Positions 1-5,869 of a stretch of 7,716 nt of DNA are shown one piece after another. A program made the translations under genes and the position numbers. The notes beneath the pieces are model-generated. The model was not told where the DNA came from and did no database searches. It saw only the letters and a program-made list of their open reading frames with translations. Every line of letters starts with the position of its first letter. The stretch's first letter is position 1. The stretch covers positions 515 through 8,230 of the forward strand of contig VBAB01000177.1 in the NCBI GenBank assembly GCA_005888525.1. Direction: 5' to 3'. The stretch comes from Alphaproteobacteria bacterium. Its GTDB lineage: Bacteria > Pseudomonadota > Alphaproteobacteria > Rhizobiales > Hyphomicrobiaceae.

Positions 1-302
1 TAGCACCGGACGGCAAGCTGCTCATTGCCGGGTTTGCCGGCGGCACGATCCCAGCGTATGCGGCCAATCGCATCCTGCTCAAGGGCTGCACGGTGATCGG
101 CGTGCGCGCCGGCGAGGCCGGCCGGCGCAACCCGGCCATGCGCGCGCGCGAGCTCGAAGCGCTGCTGGCGCTGGCGGCGCAGGGATTGGTCCGTCCGTTC
201 GTCTCCGCACGTTTTCCCTTGCAGGGCTACGCCCAGGCCATGCGCAGGCTGGAAGATCGGCAGGCAATAGGGCGGATTGCCCTGGAAATCAGCCCGGAAT
301 AG
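1..302 (+). CDS. NADPH:quinone oxidoreductase / MDR-family dehydrogenase, C-terminal fragment
   Basis: This is the 3' end of a gene that begins before the window; the reading frame is open from base 3 to the TAG at 300-302, giving about 99 residues. The visible part begins with PDGKLLIAGFAGG, the end of the Rossmann-like nucleotide-binding half of medium-chain dehydrogenases/reductases. It continues with a segment in which a leucine/lysine-rich strand leads into VIGVRAGE, and ends with a typical closing segment (FPLQGYAQAMRRLEDRQAIGRIAL), in which the family's last helix and strand carry the substrate-domain contact and an IGRI/V-type finish. Family members reduce quinones or enoyl/carbonyl compounds with NAD(P)H in the cytoplasm. 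The substrate cannot be told from this fragment. The next gene starts 94 bp downstream on the same strand, so linkage is possible but not shown. Family assignment is fairly secure; the exact enzyme is not. Confidence 0.85.
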   Translation, partial: APDGKLLIAGFAGGTIPAYAANRILLKGCTVIGVRAGEAGRRNPAMRARELEALLALAAQGLVRPFVSARFPLQGYAQAMRRLEDRQAIGRIALEISPE

Positions 303-396
303 CGGGGCTGCCGACCGGCACGGTTTGCCGGATGACAGTCTTGCGCGATTTCCGCTACGCTCGGGCCCGGGTGTGGTTTCGGGGAAGCAGCAGATC

Positions 397-1176
397 ATGC
401 GCAACGAGGCCAAGCATTCGCCTGCGCTGGCACTCATCAAGACGGCGATGATCGAGAAGAAGATCACGCAGGCCGAGCTTGCCGACGCCGCCGATATTCA
501 CGAGAAGACCATCCAGAACCTGCTGTCGGGCCGCTCGGTGCGCGACCAGACGCTGTTCGATGTGTGCATGGTGCTGGGCCTCGACTTCGAAAAGGTGCGG
601 GCCGCCTGGGCCAAGGAGGGACGCGCGAGCGAGACGCGCGACGCGCCCGAGCCCGACGGAGCGGACGGCCGCGCGGCACCCGTATACATGGGCGCCTACA
701 CGCGCGCCGGCGTCGACCACTACATCGGCAGCTACCTCACGATTCGCCCGTCTTTCACGCTCCCGGGCAGCATCATGGCCTATCGCACGGACATCTCATG
801 GGAGGACGACTGGCCGAGCCTCGTCTTCCAGGAGCGCGACCGCCCCGACAAGCCGTTCCTGCACCGCGGGCGGCTCTATATCCCGGCGTCCAGCATGTAC
901 ATCCACCTCGTCTCGCTCACCAAGGGCGCCATGCGCATGGTGATGGTCTCGCAGCTCGATCCCGCCGGCCAGATGCGCGGCCTCGTCACCACGCTCTCCA
1001 AGCAACGCGCTCAGCTGATGCCGGTGAGCGCGCCCATCGTCTACCTCAAGCGCGACGAGTTTTCCGGACTGAGCCTTGGCGAGATCGGCGCCGGCGACAC
1101 GAGCCACCGCGACTACAAGCAGCTGCTCGAGGAAACCGTCGAGCAGGGCTACGCGCGGCTCGTCGCCATGCGCTGA
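397..1176 (+). CDS. XRE-type helix-turn-helix protein with unrecognised C-terminal domain
   Basis: A 259-residue cytoplasmic protein, probably a transcriptional regulator. Residues 10-67 form a Cro/C1-type domain; the helix-turn-helix is around residues 23-45 (ITQAELADAADIHEKTIQNL, then LSG), followed by the usual LFDVCMVLGLDF helix. A charged, Gly/Asp/Glu-rich linker (about 68-93) joins it to a C-terminal domain of about 165 residues. That domain starts near YMGAYTRAGVDHYIGSYL, has several aromatic and beta-like segments (ISWEDDWPSLVF, RGRLYIPASSMYIHLVS), and matches no family I can name. It could be a ligand sensor. The ATG at 397 is preferred because GGGGAAG lies at 381-387, about 9 bp upstream; an in-frame ATG at 277 would overlap the preceding gene and lacks such a site. 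Its stop is 10 bp from the stop of the converging phzF-like gene. The target and any ligand are unknown. Confidence 0.85.
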   Translation: MRNEAKHSPALALIKTAMIEKKITQAELADAADIHEKTIQNLLSGRSVRDQTLFDVCMVLGLDFEKVRAAWAKEGRASETRDAPEPDGADGRAAPVYMGAYTRAGVDHYIGSYLTIRPSFTLPGSIMAYRTDISWEDDWPSLVFQERDRPDKPFLHRGRLYIPASSMYIHLVSLTKGAMRMVMVSQLDPAGQMRGLVTTLSKQRAQLMPVSAPIVYLKRDEFSGLSLGEIGAGDTSHRDYKQLLEETVEQGYARLVAMR

Positions 1177-1186
1177 CGCGAGGCCC

Positions 1187-2212
1187 TCACACCTCGATGG
1201 TGCCCTCGGCGACGCGCACGGCGTGACCGCCGATGCGCACCGCGTCGAGCTTGCCGCCGCCGACCTGAAGCGAAAGCTCGATCAGGCTGGGCCGCCCCAT
1301 CTCGAAGCCCTGCTCGATGGTGCGCTTGGCGACGCGCACGGCGTGACCGCCGATGCGCACCGCGTCGAGCTTGCCGCCGCCGACCTGAAGCGAAAGCTCG
1401 ATCAGGCTGGGCCGCCCCATCTCGAAGCCCTGCTCGATGGTGCGCTTGTGCAGGCCGTCGGGCAGCGCATCGAAGCGGTGGACGACGCCGGCGAAACCGA
1501 CGGCCGCGGAGCCGGTGGCGGGATCCTCGGGAACGCCGTGCTCGGGGGCGAACATGCGCGCGTGGAAAGCGGAGGTGGTGTGCACCGTCTGCCGGCAATA
1601 CAGGAACGCGCCGATCCCGCCCTGGAAGGCCGTTCCCCAGTGTGACGAGGCAACGTGCGCCTTGGCCATCGCCTCCAGCGACGCTATTGGCACGAACGCA
1701 AACGTGTTGCCGGCCGCGAACCTGGTCGGGCGGTGGTTCTCGAAGCCGATCTCAGCCGGAATCAATCCGACCGCCGCGGCCAAGCGATCCGTGGGCGGCA
1801 ACGTGCCGCTTTCTTGCGGCAGCTTGGGCGCATTGAACTCGGCAAACGGTGCCGCACCGGGCCTCAGCCGGACCCCGACCCGGACCGGGCCTATCCCCTC
1901 CTCGAGCACGATCAGAGCGTCCCCGTGGCCGGACGGCGCCGCGGAGTTGAGCTGGGCAAGCAGCGCGGCTGTGCCGACGGTGGGATGTCCGGCGAAGGGC
2001 ATCTCTATGGCCGGAGTGAAGATGCGCACGCGCGCCGAGTGCGCGTGGTTCTGCGGCTTAGAGACGAACACAGTCTCGGACAGGTTGAACTCGCGCGCGA
2101 TCGTTTGCATGCGGATTGCATCGAGGCCGTCGGCGCCCAGCACAACAGCCAGCGGGTTGCCGCCGAACCGTTGGTTGGTGAACACGTCGAGGATGTGGTA
2201 GTGCAGACGCAT
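1187..2212 (-). CDS. PhzF-family isomerase with in-frame C-terminal tandem duplication
   Basis: A PhzF/YddE-type enzyme, cytoplasmic, with the diaminopimelate-epimerase fold. Characterised PhzF isomerises a dihydro-hydroxyanthranilate in phenazine synthesis, but most homologues have unknown substrates, and no other phenazine genes are present here, so phenazine production should not be inferred. Family signatures: HILDVFTNQRFGGNPLAVV at residues 6-24, catalytic-type Glu46 in NLSETVF, FTPAIEMPFAGHPTVGTA at 65-82, and PEDPATGSAAVG at 228-239. Length is 341 residues; removing one copy of a 40-residue duplication (256-295 and 296-335, identical at the protein level) gives 301, close to the family norm. 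Both copies contain the conserved QGFEMGRPS segment, which lies in the C-terminal half near the active-site cleft, so effect on folding or activity is uncertain. Start at 2212 has a weak GAGCGAG element 7 bp upstream. Converges with the HTH gene. Confidence 0.95.
   Translation of the reverse strand: MRLHYHILDVFTNQRFGGNPLAVVLGADGLDAIRMQTIAREFNLSETVFVSKPQNHAHSARVRIFTPAIEMPFAGHPTVGTAALLAQLNSAAPSGHGDALIVLEEGIGPVRVGVRLRPGAAPFAEFNAPKLPQESGTLPPTDRLAAAVGLIPAEIGFENHRPTRFAAGNTFAFVPIASLEAMAKAHVASSHWGTAFQGGIGAFLYCRQTVHTTSAFHARMFAPEHGVPEDPATGSAAVGFAGVVHRFDALPDGLHKRTIEQGFEMGRPSLIELSLQVGGGKLDAVRIGGHAVRVAKRTIEQGFEMGRPSLIELSLQVGGGKLDAVRIGGHAVRVAEGTIEV
1193..1448. repeat. 120-bp tandem direct duplication inside the phzF-like gene
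   Basis: Bases 1208-1328 match 1328-1448 without a single difference (121 positions at an offset of 120). Extending outward to 1193, only positions 1204 and 1207 differ from their partners 1324 and 1327. The period is exactly 40 codons, so the frame is kept. The outer edges, 1193-1208 and 1433-1448, share 14 of 16 bases (CTCGATGGTGC is common to both), and the middle junction 1313-1328 has the 1433-type sequence before it switches. This is the expected footprint of slippage or unequal crossing-over between short imperfect repeats that flanked a single ancestral copy. A sequencing or assembly error is the main alternative. Confidence 0.97.
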
Positions 2213-2343
2213 CGGCGAACTCGCTCACGTTGGGGTCGCGCACAGTGCCGGATTCCGTGCGCCTTTCCAAGCTGTCCCGCAGATACGCAAAAGCTGCCTA
2301 ATCCGCGGTCTGCTCAACTTTTTATCCAGATATTTCAGGCTCT

Positions 2344-2354
2344 TCACATTGTGA
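2344..2354. promoter_or_regulatory. Short perfect dyad in the divergent promoter region, possible operator
   Basis: TCACATTGTGA is a perfect inverted repeat of 5-bp arms around one central base. It sits in the AT-richer part of the divergent intergenic region and overlaps the best candidate -35 element for the outer-membrane protein gene. The arms resemble the half-sites of CRP/FNR-type regulators but the order and spacing are wrong for a CRP site, so no regulator is assigned. An 11-bp dyad can arise by chance; location is the only supporting evidence. Confidence 0.25.
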
Positions 2355-2604
2355 TCGCTGCCACGTTAATACCCCATGGGGGTCACGCTCTCGCCTGCAT
2401 TTGCCGCGCTGATGGCGCCCGTCCACGGTCGCAGGGCCGGGACAAACGGGCGGATGCCTCGGGCACGGGTCGACGCCGCTCGAAAGGGTCCACCCTTCGT
2501 TGAAATCGAATGCCGAGCCTCAGCCCGCGCAACCGAGCTCCGCGCGGCCGACCGGCGCTGGCGTTCAGCGAACCGGGACTGCATGCCAGGCACGCAATCC
2601 CGTT

Positions 2605-2641
2605 AGGGGCGGCAGGGACACCCCGCGTCTCGGCCGCCCCT
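2605..2641 (+). promoter_or_regulatory. 9-bp hairpin in the leader region of the outer-membrane protein gene
   Basis: AGGGGCGGC at 2605-2613 is perfectly complementary to GCCGCCCCT at 2633-2641, with a 19-base loop, 64 bp before the ATG at 2706. If transcription starts in the AT-richer island upstream, this would be a stable structure in the 5' untranslated leader. It is not followed by a T-run on the plus strand, so an intrinsic terminator or attenuator is not supported. A role in mRNA stability or in small-RNA control is possible but inferred only. Confidence 0.4.
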
Positions 2642-2705
2642 TCTCTGCCGGTGCCCACCTCGGCGCGGCTCCACCGTCGGATCTGGCAAGCTTCGTGAGG
2701 TTGCA

Positions 2706-3404
2706 ATGAGAACGAAGGGTTCCGTCTTCCTGGCAATCGTTGCCGGCGTCGCCTTCGCGCACGGGGCCGTGGCGGCGGACCTCGGCAGCGCCCCGCGCCG
2801 TGCCATTCACGAGGAGTCCGTGCCGTACGGGCCGGCATTCTCGTGGACCGGCCTCTACATTGGCACCCACGTCGGCTACGGCTGGTCGGATGCCGATTGG
2901 GGCGACGCCCTCTCGGGAGTGTCGACGAGCAACCGTAGCAACGGATGGCTGGTCGGCGGCCAGATCGGCTACAATTTGCAGGTCCGCCAATTCGTGTTCG
3001 GCGTCGAGACAGATTTCTCGACTGCCTGGCTCGACGGCAGCAGCGCGTGTCCGGCCCCCGCTTTCAACTGCGGCCACAGCTACAACTGGCTGACCTCCCT
3101 GCGCGGTCGCCTGGGAGTCGCGGTGAACAACAATCGCACGCTGCTCTATGCGACGGGCGGCGCCGCCTGGGCCGACGTCGACTATGCCTCCTCGCTCGGC
3201 ACCGGGTTCTCGCACACGCATACCGGCTGGGTGGCCGGCGGCGGTCTCGAGCACATGCTAACGCCGAACCTCACGGCCCGGATCGAATATCTCTACTACG
3301 GCTTCGACTCGGTGACGGCGCCTGCCGGCGCGCTCGCCGGCGGACCGACCAACCTCAACCCCACGACGCAAACGGTCCGGTTCGGCCTCAACTTCAAGTT
3401 CTGA
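2706..3404 (+). CDS. Outer-membrane beta-barrel protein, Omp25/Omp31-like
   Basis: A 232-residue porin-family barrel of the Omp25/Omp31 'outer membrane immunogenic protein' type common in Hyphomicrobiales. Residues 1-24 are a signal peptide (MRTKG, a hydrophobic core, then AHGAVAA before Asp25). The mature chain has the family's opening FSWTGLYIGTHVGYGW, the FVFGVETDFS strand, SLRGRLGV with LLYATGGAAWADV, GWVAGGGLEHMLTPN followed by ARIEYLYYGF, and ends VRFGLNFKF with a C-terminal Phe, the signal for barrel insertion. This order fits an eight-stranded barrel. A Cys pair (SACPAPAFNC) lies in a probable surface loop and may form a disulfide. GTGAGG at 2695-2700 is a reasonable ribosome site 5 bp before the ATG. 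Such proteins structure the envelope; pore activity varies and cannot be judged here. Confidence 0.93.
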   Translation: MRTKGSVFLAIVAGVAFAHGAVAADLGSAPRRAIHEESVPYGPAFSWTGLYIGTHVGYGWSDADWGDALSGVSTSNRSNGWLVGGQIGYNLQVRQFVFGVETDFSTAWLDGSSACPAPAFNCGHSYNWLTSLRGRLGVAVNNNRTLLYATGGAAWADVDYASSLGTGFSHTHTGWVAGGGLEHMLTPNLTARIEYLYYGFDSVTAPAGALAGGPTNLNPTTQTVRFGLNFKF

Positions 3405-3417
3405 GTTGCATTTGCTT

Positions 3418-3436
3418 TCGACCAATCATAGGTCGA
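3418..3436 (+). terminator. Small hairpin after the outer-membrane protein gene, weak terminator candidate
   Basis: TCGACC at 3418-3423 and GGTCGA at 3431-3436 form a 6-bp stem with a 7-base loop, 14 bp after the TGA of the outer-membrane protein gene. The stem is short and no T-run follows, so it may only stabilise the mRNA end. Confidence 0.3.
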
Positions 3437-3581
3437 TCGTGCGAATGCGGACTATGAACGCGACTTGAATGCTCCCTTCATGCCTGCGTTATCCTACGGG
3501 CAACGCTACGCCCCAATGCTCGGGCCATATGCTGCGGACGCCTCGCATCGAGGCCATGCAAATGCAAAAAAGGAACGAGCA

Positions 3582-3917
3582 ATGAAGACCCTCATCACCG
3601 TTGCGGCCCTCGCGCTGGGCCTGGCCGCGCCGGCGCTTGCCCAGGATGCCAAGCCCACCGTGACGCCATCCGTGACGCCAGCGGCAAAGCCGGCCGAGGC
3701 GCCCAAAGCGATGCCGGCCGCCACCAAGGACGCGGCTCAGCCGGTGACCAAGCCGGCCGATGCCAAGTCCGGCGCCAAGCCCGCCACCGACAAGGACGCC
3801 AAGAAGGTCGACCCGAAGGCGGCCGCTCCCGTGGCGCCGACCGGTGCGACCAAGACCGACGCCGGCAAGGGCGACGCCAAGACCACCGAGAAGCCCGCCG
3901 AGACCAAGAAGCAGTAA
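3582..3917 (+). CDS. Secreted Lys/Ala/Pro/Thr-rich low-complexity protein
   Basis: A 111-residue protein of no family I recognise. Residues 1-20 are a clear Sec signal peptide (MKTLITVAALALGLAAPALA) with an ALA cleavage site, so the product is periplasmic or surface-exposed. The 91-residue mature chain uses only eleven amino acids: 23 Ala, 17 Lys, 13 Pro, 12 Thr, 11 acidic, and a few Val, Gly, Gln, Ser and one Met. It has no aromatic, Leu, Ile, Arg, His, Asn or Cys residue, and a net charge of about +6. KPA recurs at residues 36, 57, 66 and 104. It must be disordered. It could bridge envelope layers or bind anionic polymers, but that is speculation. The ATG at 3582 is chosen because AAGGA lies at 3570-3574, 7 bp upstream, and the signal peptide begins there; an upstream in-frame start at 3465 would bury it. 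A strong hairpin follows the stop. Confidence 0.8.
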   Translation: MKTLITVAALALGLAAPALAQDAKPTVTPSVTPAAKPAEAPKAMPAATKDAAQPVTKPADAKSGAKPATDKDAKKVDPKAAAPVAPTGATKTDAGKGDAKTTEKPAETKKQ

Positions 3918-3952
3918 CGGGCGGCGCGCGTATCCCCCGTGTCTCGGAGAAC

Positions 3953-3981
3953 AGGCCCCGGCGGCAACCCTGCCGGGGCCT
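3953..3981 (+). terminator. GC-rich hairpin, probable intrinsic terminator
   Basis: AGGCCCCGGC at 3953-3962 pairs perfectly with GCCGGGGCCT at 3972-3981 around a 9-base loop, 35 bp after the stop of the low-complexity protein gene. The stem is followed by TTGTCGTCTC, which is T-enriched but not a true T-run. Position, stem strength and the T-rich tail support transcription termination. Confidence 0.7.
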
Positions 3982-4012
3982 TGTCGTCTCACGCAGCCAC
4001 GCACACCGCCAT

Positions 4013-4060
4013 CGTCCTGAGCCTGCATGCCCTCGGACTTGTTCCGAGGGTCGAAGGACG
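4013..4060. repeat. Palindromic intergenic element (REP-like)
   Basis: CGTCCT at 4013-4018 pairs with AGGACG at 4055-4060, and inside this CCCTCGGA at 4030-4037 pairs with TCCGAGGG at 4043-4050 around the loop CTTGT. The core, and the GTGGTTCGACAGGGCTCACC that follows at about 4078-4097, resemble intergenic palindromic repeats that I know to be scattered through many alphaproteobacterial genomes. The window has a single copy, so repetition in the genome is inferred from resemblance, not seen. Confidence 0.5.
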
Positions 4061-4195
4061 GCCGCGCATACCAGTCGTGGTTCGACAGGGCTCACCTCGG
4101 CGTCGGAGCGAGAGGCCCATCCGGCCTTGACATTCCGCGCCGCTCACGCCCTTTGGTTGCGATACCGACTCTAGCTGCACCAAGGATCGCTGACG

Positions 4196-4501
4196 ATGGT
4201 TGCCCGCATTTACAAGCCCGCCCAGACCGCCATGCAGTCTGGTCCAGCCCGCACCAAGGAATGGGTGCTCGAGTACGAGCCGGAGGCGCCGCGCGAGATC
4301 GATCCGCTGATGGGCTGGACCAGCTCGCGCGACATGAAATCGCAGATCAGCCTGGCCTTCGATACCAAGGAGGAGGCAATCGCTTACGCGGAGCGCACCG
4401 GCATCCCCTACCGGGTGACAGAACCCAAGCCCAGGCGCGCCGTGCGCAAATCCTACGCCGACAATTTCCGCTTCGGCCGCAAGGGCTCCTGGACGCATTG
4501 A
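4196..4501 (+). CDS. NADH dehydrogenase (complex I) accessory subunit, NDUFS4-like / ETC complex I family
   Basis: A 101-residue homologue of the mitochondrial 18-kDa NDUFS4 subunit, the 'ETC complex I subunit conserved region' family that alphaproteobacteria share with mitochondria. It binds the peripheral arm of NADH:ubiquinone oxidoreductase and helps assembly and stability of the NADH-oxidising module on the cytoplasmic side. Family marks are the opening ARIYKPAQTAMQSG, KEWVLEYEPE at 21-30, PLMGWTSSRDM at 37-47, the FDTKEEAIAYAERTGI stretch, and the basic C-terminal end SYADNFRFGRKGSWTH. AAGGA at 4182-4186 stands 9 bp before the ATG. It is a stand-alone gene here, away from any nuo operon, as is usual for this subunit. 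It converges with the peptidase gene across a repeat element. Confidence 0.93.
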   Translation: MVARIYKPAQTAMQSGPARTKEWVLEYEPEAPREIDPLMGWTSSRDMKSQISLAFDTKEEAIAYAERTGIPYRVTEPKPRRAVRKSYADNFRFGRKGSWTH

Positions 4502-4517
4502 GGTTAATGCGCGCACC

Positions 4518-4658
4518 ACCTGTCATCCGGAATTTCGCGTCAGCTGTCATCCCGGCCGAGGGCGTCAGCCCGAGAGCCGGGATCCAGGAGTGCAAGACTG
4601 TTCGCGTGCGGCCCTGGGTCCCGGATATTTCGCTGCGCGAAATTCCGGGATGACAGGT
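4518..4658. repeat. Nested inverted-repeat element between convergent genes
   Basis: The core element 4544-4656 is bounded by perfect 12-bp inverted ends, CTGTCATCCCGG (4544-4555) and CCGGGATGACAG (4645-4656). Just before it, 4518-4539 is a 22-base near-perfect inverse of the right end 4636-4658 (one base missing), so a partial extra end sits in tandem. Inside are three further stems: ATCCCGGC (4549-4556) with GCCGGGAT (4576-4583); 4577-4588 with 4613-4624 (one mismatch); and CCGGA plus ATTTCGC (4621-4633, one bulged base) with GCGAAAT plus TCCGG (4637-4648) around a TGC loop. It contains no gene and runs up to the stop codon of the peptidase. It resembles palindromic repeats dispersed in Bradyrhizobium-like genomes and may also act as a two-way terminator. 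Confidence 0.85.
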
Positions 4659-5854
4659 CACGCGTGCGTCGCAAGCGCGACGGCGAGCCGGCAGGCGGCC
4701 GTGAACTGCGTAAGGTCGATCCACTCGTCGATGGTGTGCGCCTCGTTCTGGCCGGCGCCGAACGTCACGGTCGGTATGCCGTGGCGCACCATCCAGTTGG
4801 CGTCGACGCCGCCGTTCGTCGTGCGCACGTTGGGCGTGAGACCCTGCGCCGCAACCGCGGCCACCGCCCGCTGAACGACGGGCGCGGTCTCCTTCAGCCG
4901 GAAGGGATGATAATCCGTGTGGGTGGTGAACTTCACACGACCGGCCTTGCCTTCGCTGTTGGTCAGCCCGGCGGCGGCCCGATTGAACGCCCCCCTGTAG
5001 GCCGCCGTGATCTCCCGGAAGAACTTCGCGTCGTGGCTGCGGCTCTCGCCGCGCACCAGCACGTAATCGGTGACGACGTTGGTGGCATCGCCGGCCGGTC
5101 CGCCGTTGGCGCCGCTGACGGGGCCGACGTTGCTGGTGCCTTTGCGCCCGTCCTTCTCGATCTTGCCGAACCACCCGCCGGCCCGGACGGCGGCGAGGGC
5201 CTCGGCCAGGATCATAGTGGCGCTGATGCCGCGCTCGGGCGCGCCGCCGGCGTGGGAAGCCCGGCCGAAGATCTCGACTTGCCAGCGGTCGGCCCCGACG
5301 GCTCCGATGACGACGTCGGCCGCCGATCGGCCATCGCAGTTGAAGCCCATTGTCACACCGCCGAGATCGTCCGGGCGCACATGGCGCGCGCCCCACAGCC
5401 CGCTCTCCTCGCGCACCGTGAAGAGCAGCGTCAGGGGCGGATGATCGAGCTTGCGCCGCGAAAGCTCGGCGGCCAGCGTCACGAGCACGGCGCACCCGGT
5501 GCGATTGTCGCCGCCCAGCGCCGTCTTGGCCGTGTTGACGATCTTCTGCCCCCGCCGTGTCGGCTTCGCCCCGGCGCACAGCGGCACGGTGTCCATGTGC
5601 GTCATGAAGAGCAGCCGATCTGCCCTCTGGAGTGCGCCCCGACCCGGCAGATCGACGATGAGGTTGCCGGTCTCGGTCGGCAGCGGGATGCGGGTGTGCG
5701 CATCGTCGAACCGGATGGACCGGGCGGGCACGCCGGCTTCCTTCAGCGCCGCGATCAGCTCATTGCCGATCCTGGCTTCGCGGCCGGTCACGCCTTCGAC
5801 GGCCAGCAGGCGCATGAGGCGCTCAATCGCGCTCTGCGTATCGACAACAAGCAT
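4658..5854 (-). CDS. M20-family metallopeptidase, PepT-like
   Basis: A 398-residue cytoplasmic di-zinc peptidase of the M20 family, closest in pattern to peptidase T (tripeptide aminopeptidase) and related proteins. The metal ligands and catalytic residues are in order: His86 and Asp88 in MTHMDTVP, the bridging Asp116 in GGDNRTG, Glu149-Glu150 in VREESGLWG, Asp174 in NCDG, and His373 in NEAHTIDEW. SHAG at 200-203 marks the dimerisation (lid) domain, which is inserted in the usual place. All key residues are present, so the enzyme should be active; substrate preference cannot be read from sequence. There is no signal peptide. The start follows the upstream gene's stop by 15 bp, and GGGAG within that gap gives a suitable ribosome site, so it is probably co-transcribed and translationally coupled with the GlsB-like gene. 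Its stop abuts the repeat element at 4518-4658. Confidence 0.93.
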   Translation of the reverse strand: MLVVDTQSAIERLMRLLAVEGVTGREARIGNELIAALKEAGVPARSIRFDDAHTRIPLPTETGNLIVDLPGRGALQRADRLLFMTHMDTVPLCAGAKPTRRGQKIVNTAKTALGGDNRTGCAVLVTLAAELSRRKLDHPPLTLLFTVREESGLWGARHVRPDDLGGVTMGFNCDGRSAADVVIGAVGADRWQVEIFGRASHAGGAPERGISATMILAEALAAVRAGGWFGKIEKDGRKGTSNVGPVSGANGGPAGDATNVVTDYVLVRGESRSHDAKFFREITAAYRGAFNRAAAGLTNSEGKAGRVKFTTHTDYHPFRLKETAPVVQRAVAAVAAQGLTPNVRTTNGGVDANWMVRHGIPTVTFGAGQNEAHTIDEWIDLTQFTAACRLAVALATHA

Positions 5855-5869
5855 GCGCAGGCTTCTCCC

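Larger units (their letters stand above)
2213..2705. other. Long divergent intergenic region, no convincing gene
   Basis: This 493-bp gap separates the start of the phzF-like gene (minus) from the start of the outer-membrane protein gene (plus), so it must hold promoters for both. Roughly 2285-2375 is clearly richer in A and T than its surroundings, as expected for a promoter island. A possible plus-strand promoter is TTCACA at 2343-2348 with GTTAAT at 2365-2370 (16-bp spacer), but the -10 match is poor. CCCCATGGGG at 2372-2381 is a 10-bp palindrome. Short open frames at 2376-2606 and on the reverse strand show no ribosome site, no recognisable family and unusual Arg/Ala/Pro composition, so I do not call them. 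Confidence 0.6.

Noticed and set aside
1193..1448. CRISPR or satellite-type array
   Set aside because: There are only two full units, with no spacers, wholly inside a coding sequence and in frame: a gene-internal duplication.
1187..2212. Phenazine biosynthesis locus
   Set aside because: Only a PhzF-family protein is present. The family is broad and no other phz gene occurs in the window.
1655..2503. Plus-strand open frame of 282 codons across the phzF-like gene
   Set aside because: It is antisense to conserved PhzF motifs and runs into the intergenic region without a ribosome site or a recognisable family.
2376..2606. Short open frames inside the 2213-2705 spacer
   Set aside because: There is no ribosome site, no homology that I recognise, and overlapping open frames occur in several frames on both strands, which indicates base-composition noise.
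4078..4100. GGTTCGA motif resembling the T-loop of a tRNA
   Set aside because: The flanking bases do not form a T-stem, there is no acceptor stem or anticodon arm, and the stretch fits a palindromic repeat better.
4127..4132. Perfect TTGACA -35 box before the complex I subunit gene
   Set aside because: No acceptable -10 element is found at 15-19 bp; the nearest AT-containing hexamer (GATACC, 4161-4166) is 28 bp away. A promoter may be here but this evidence is insufficient.
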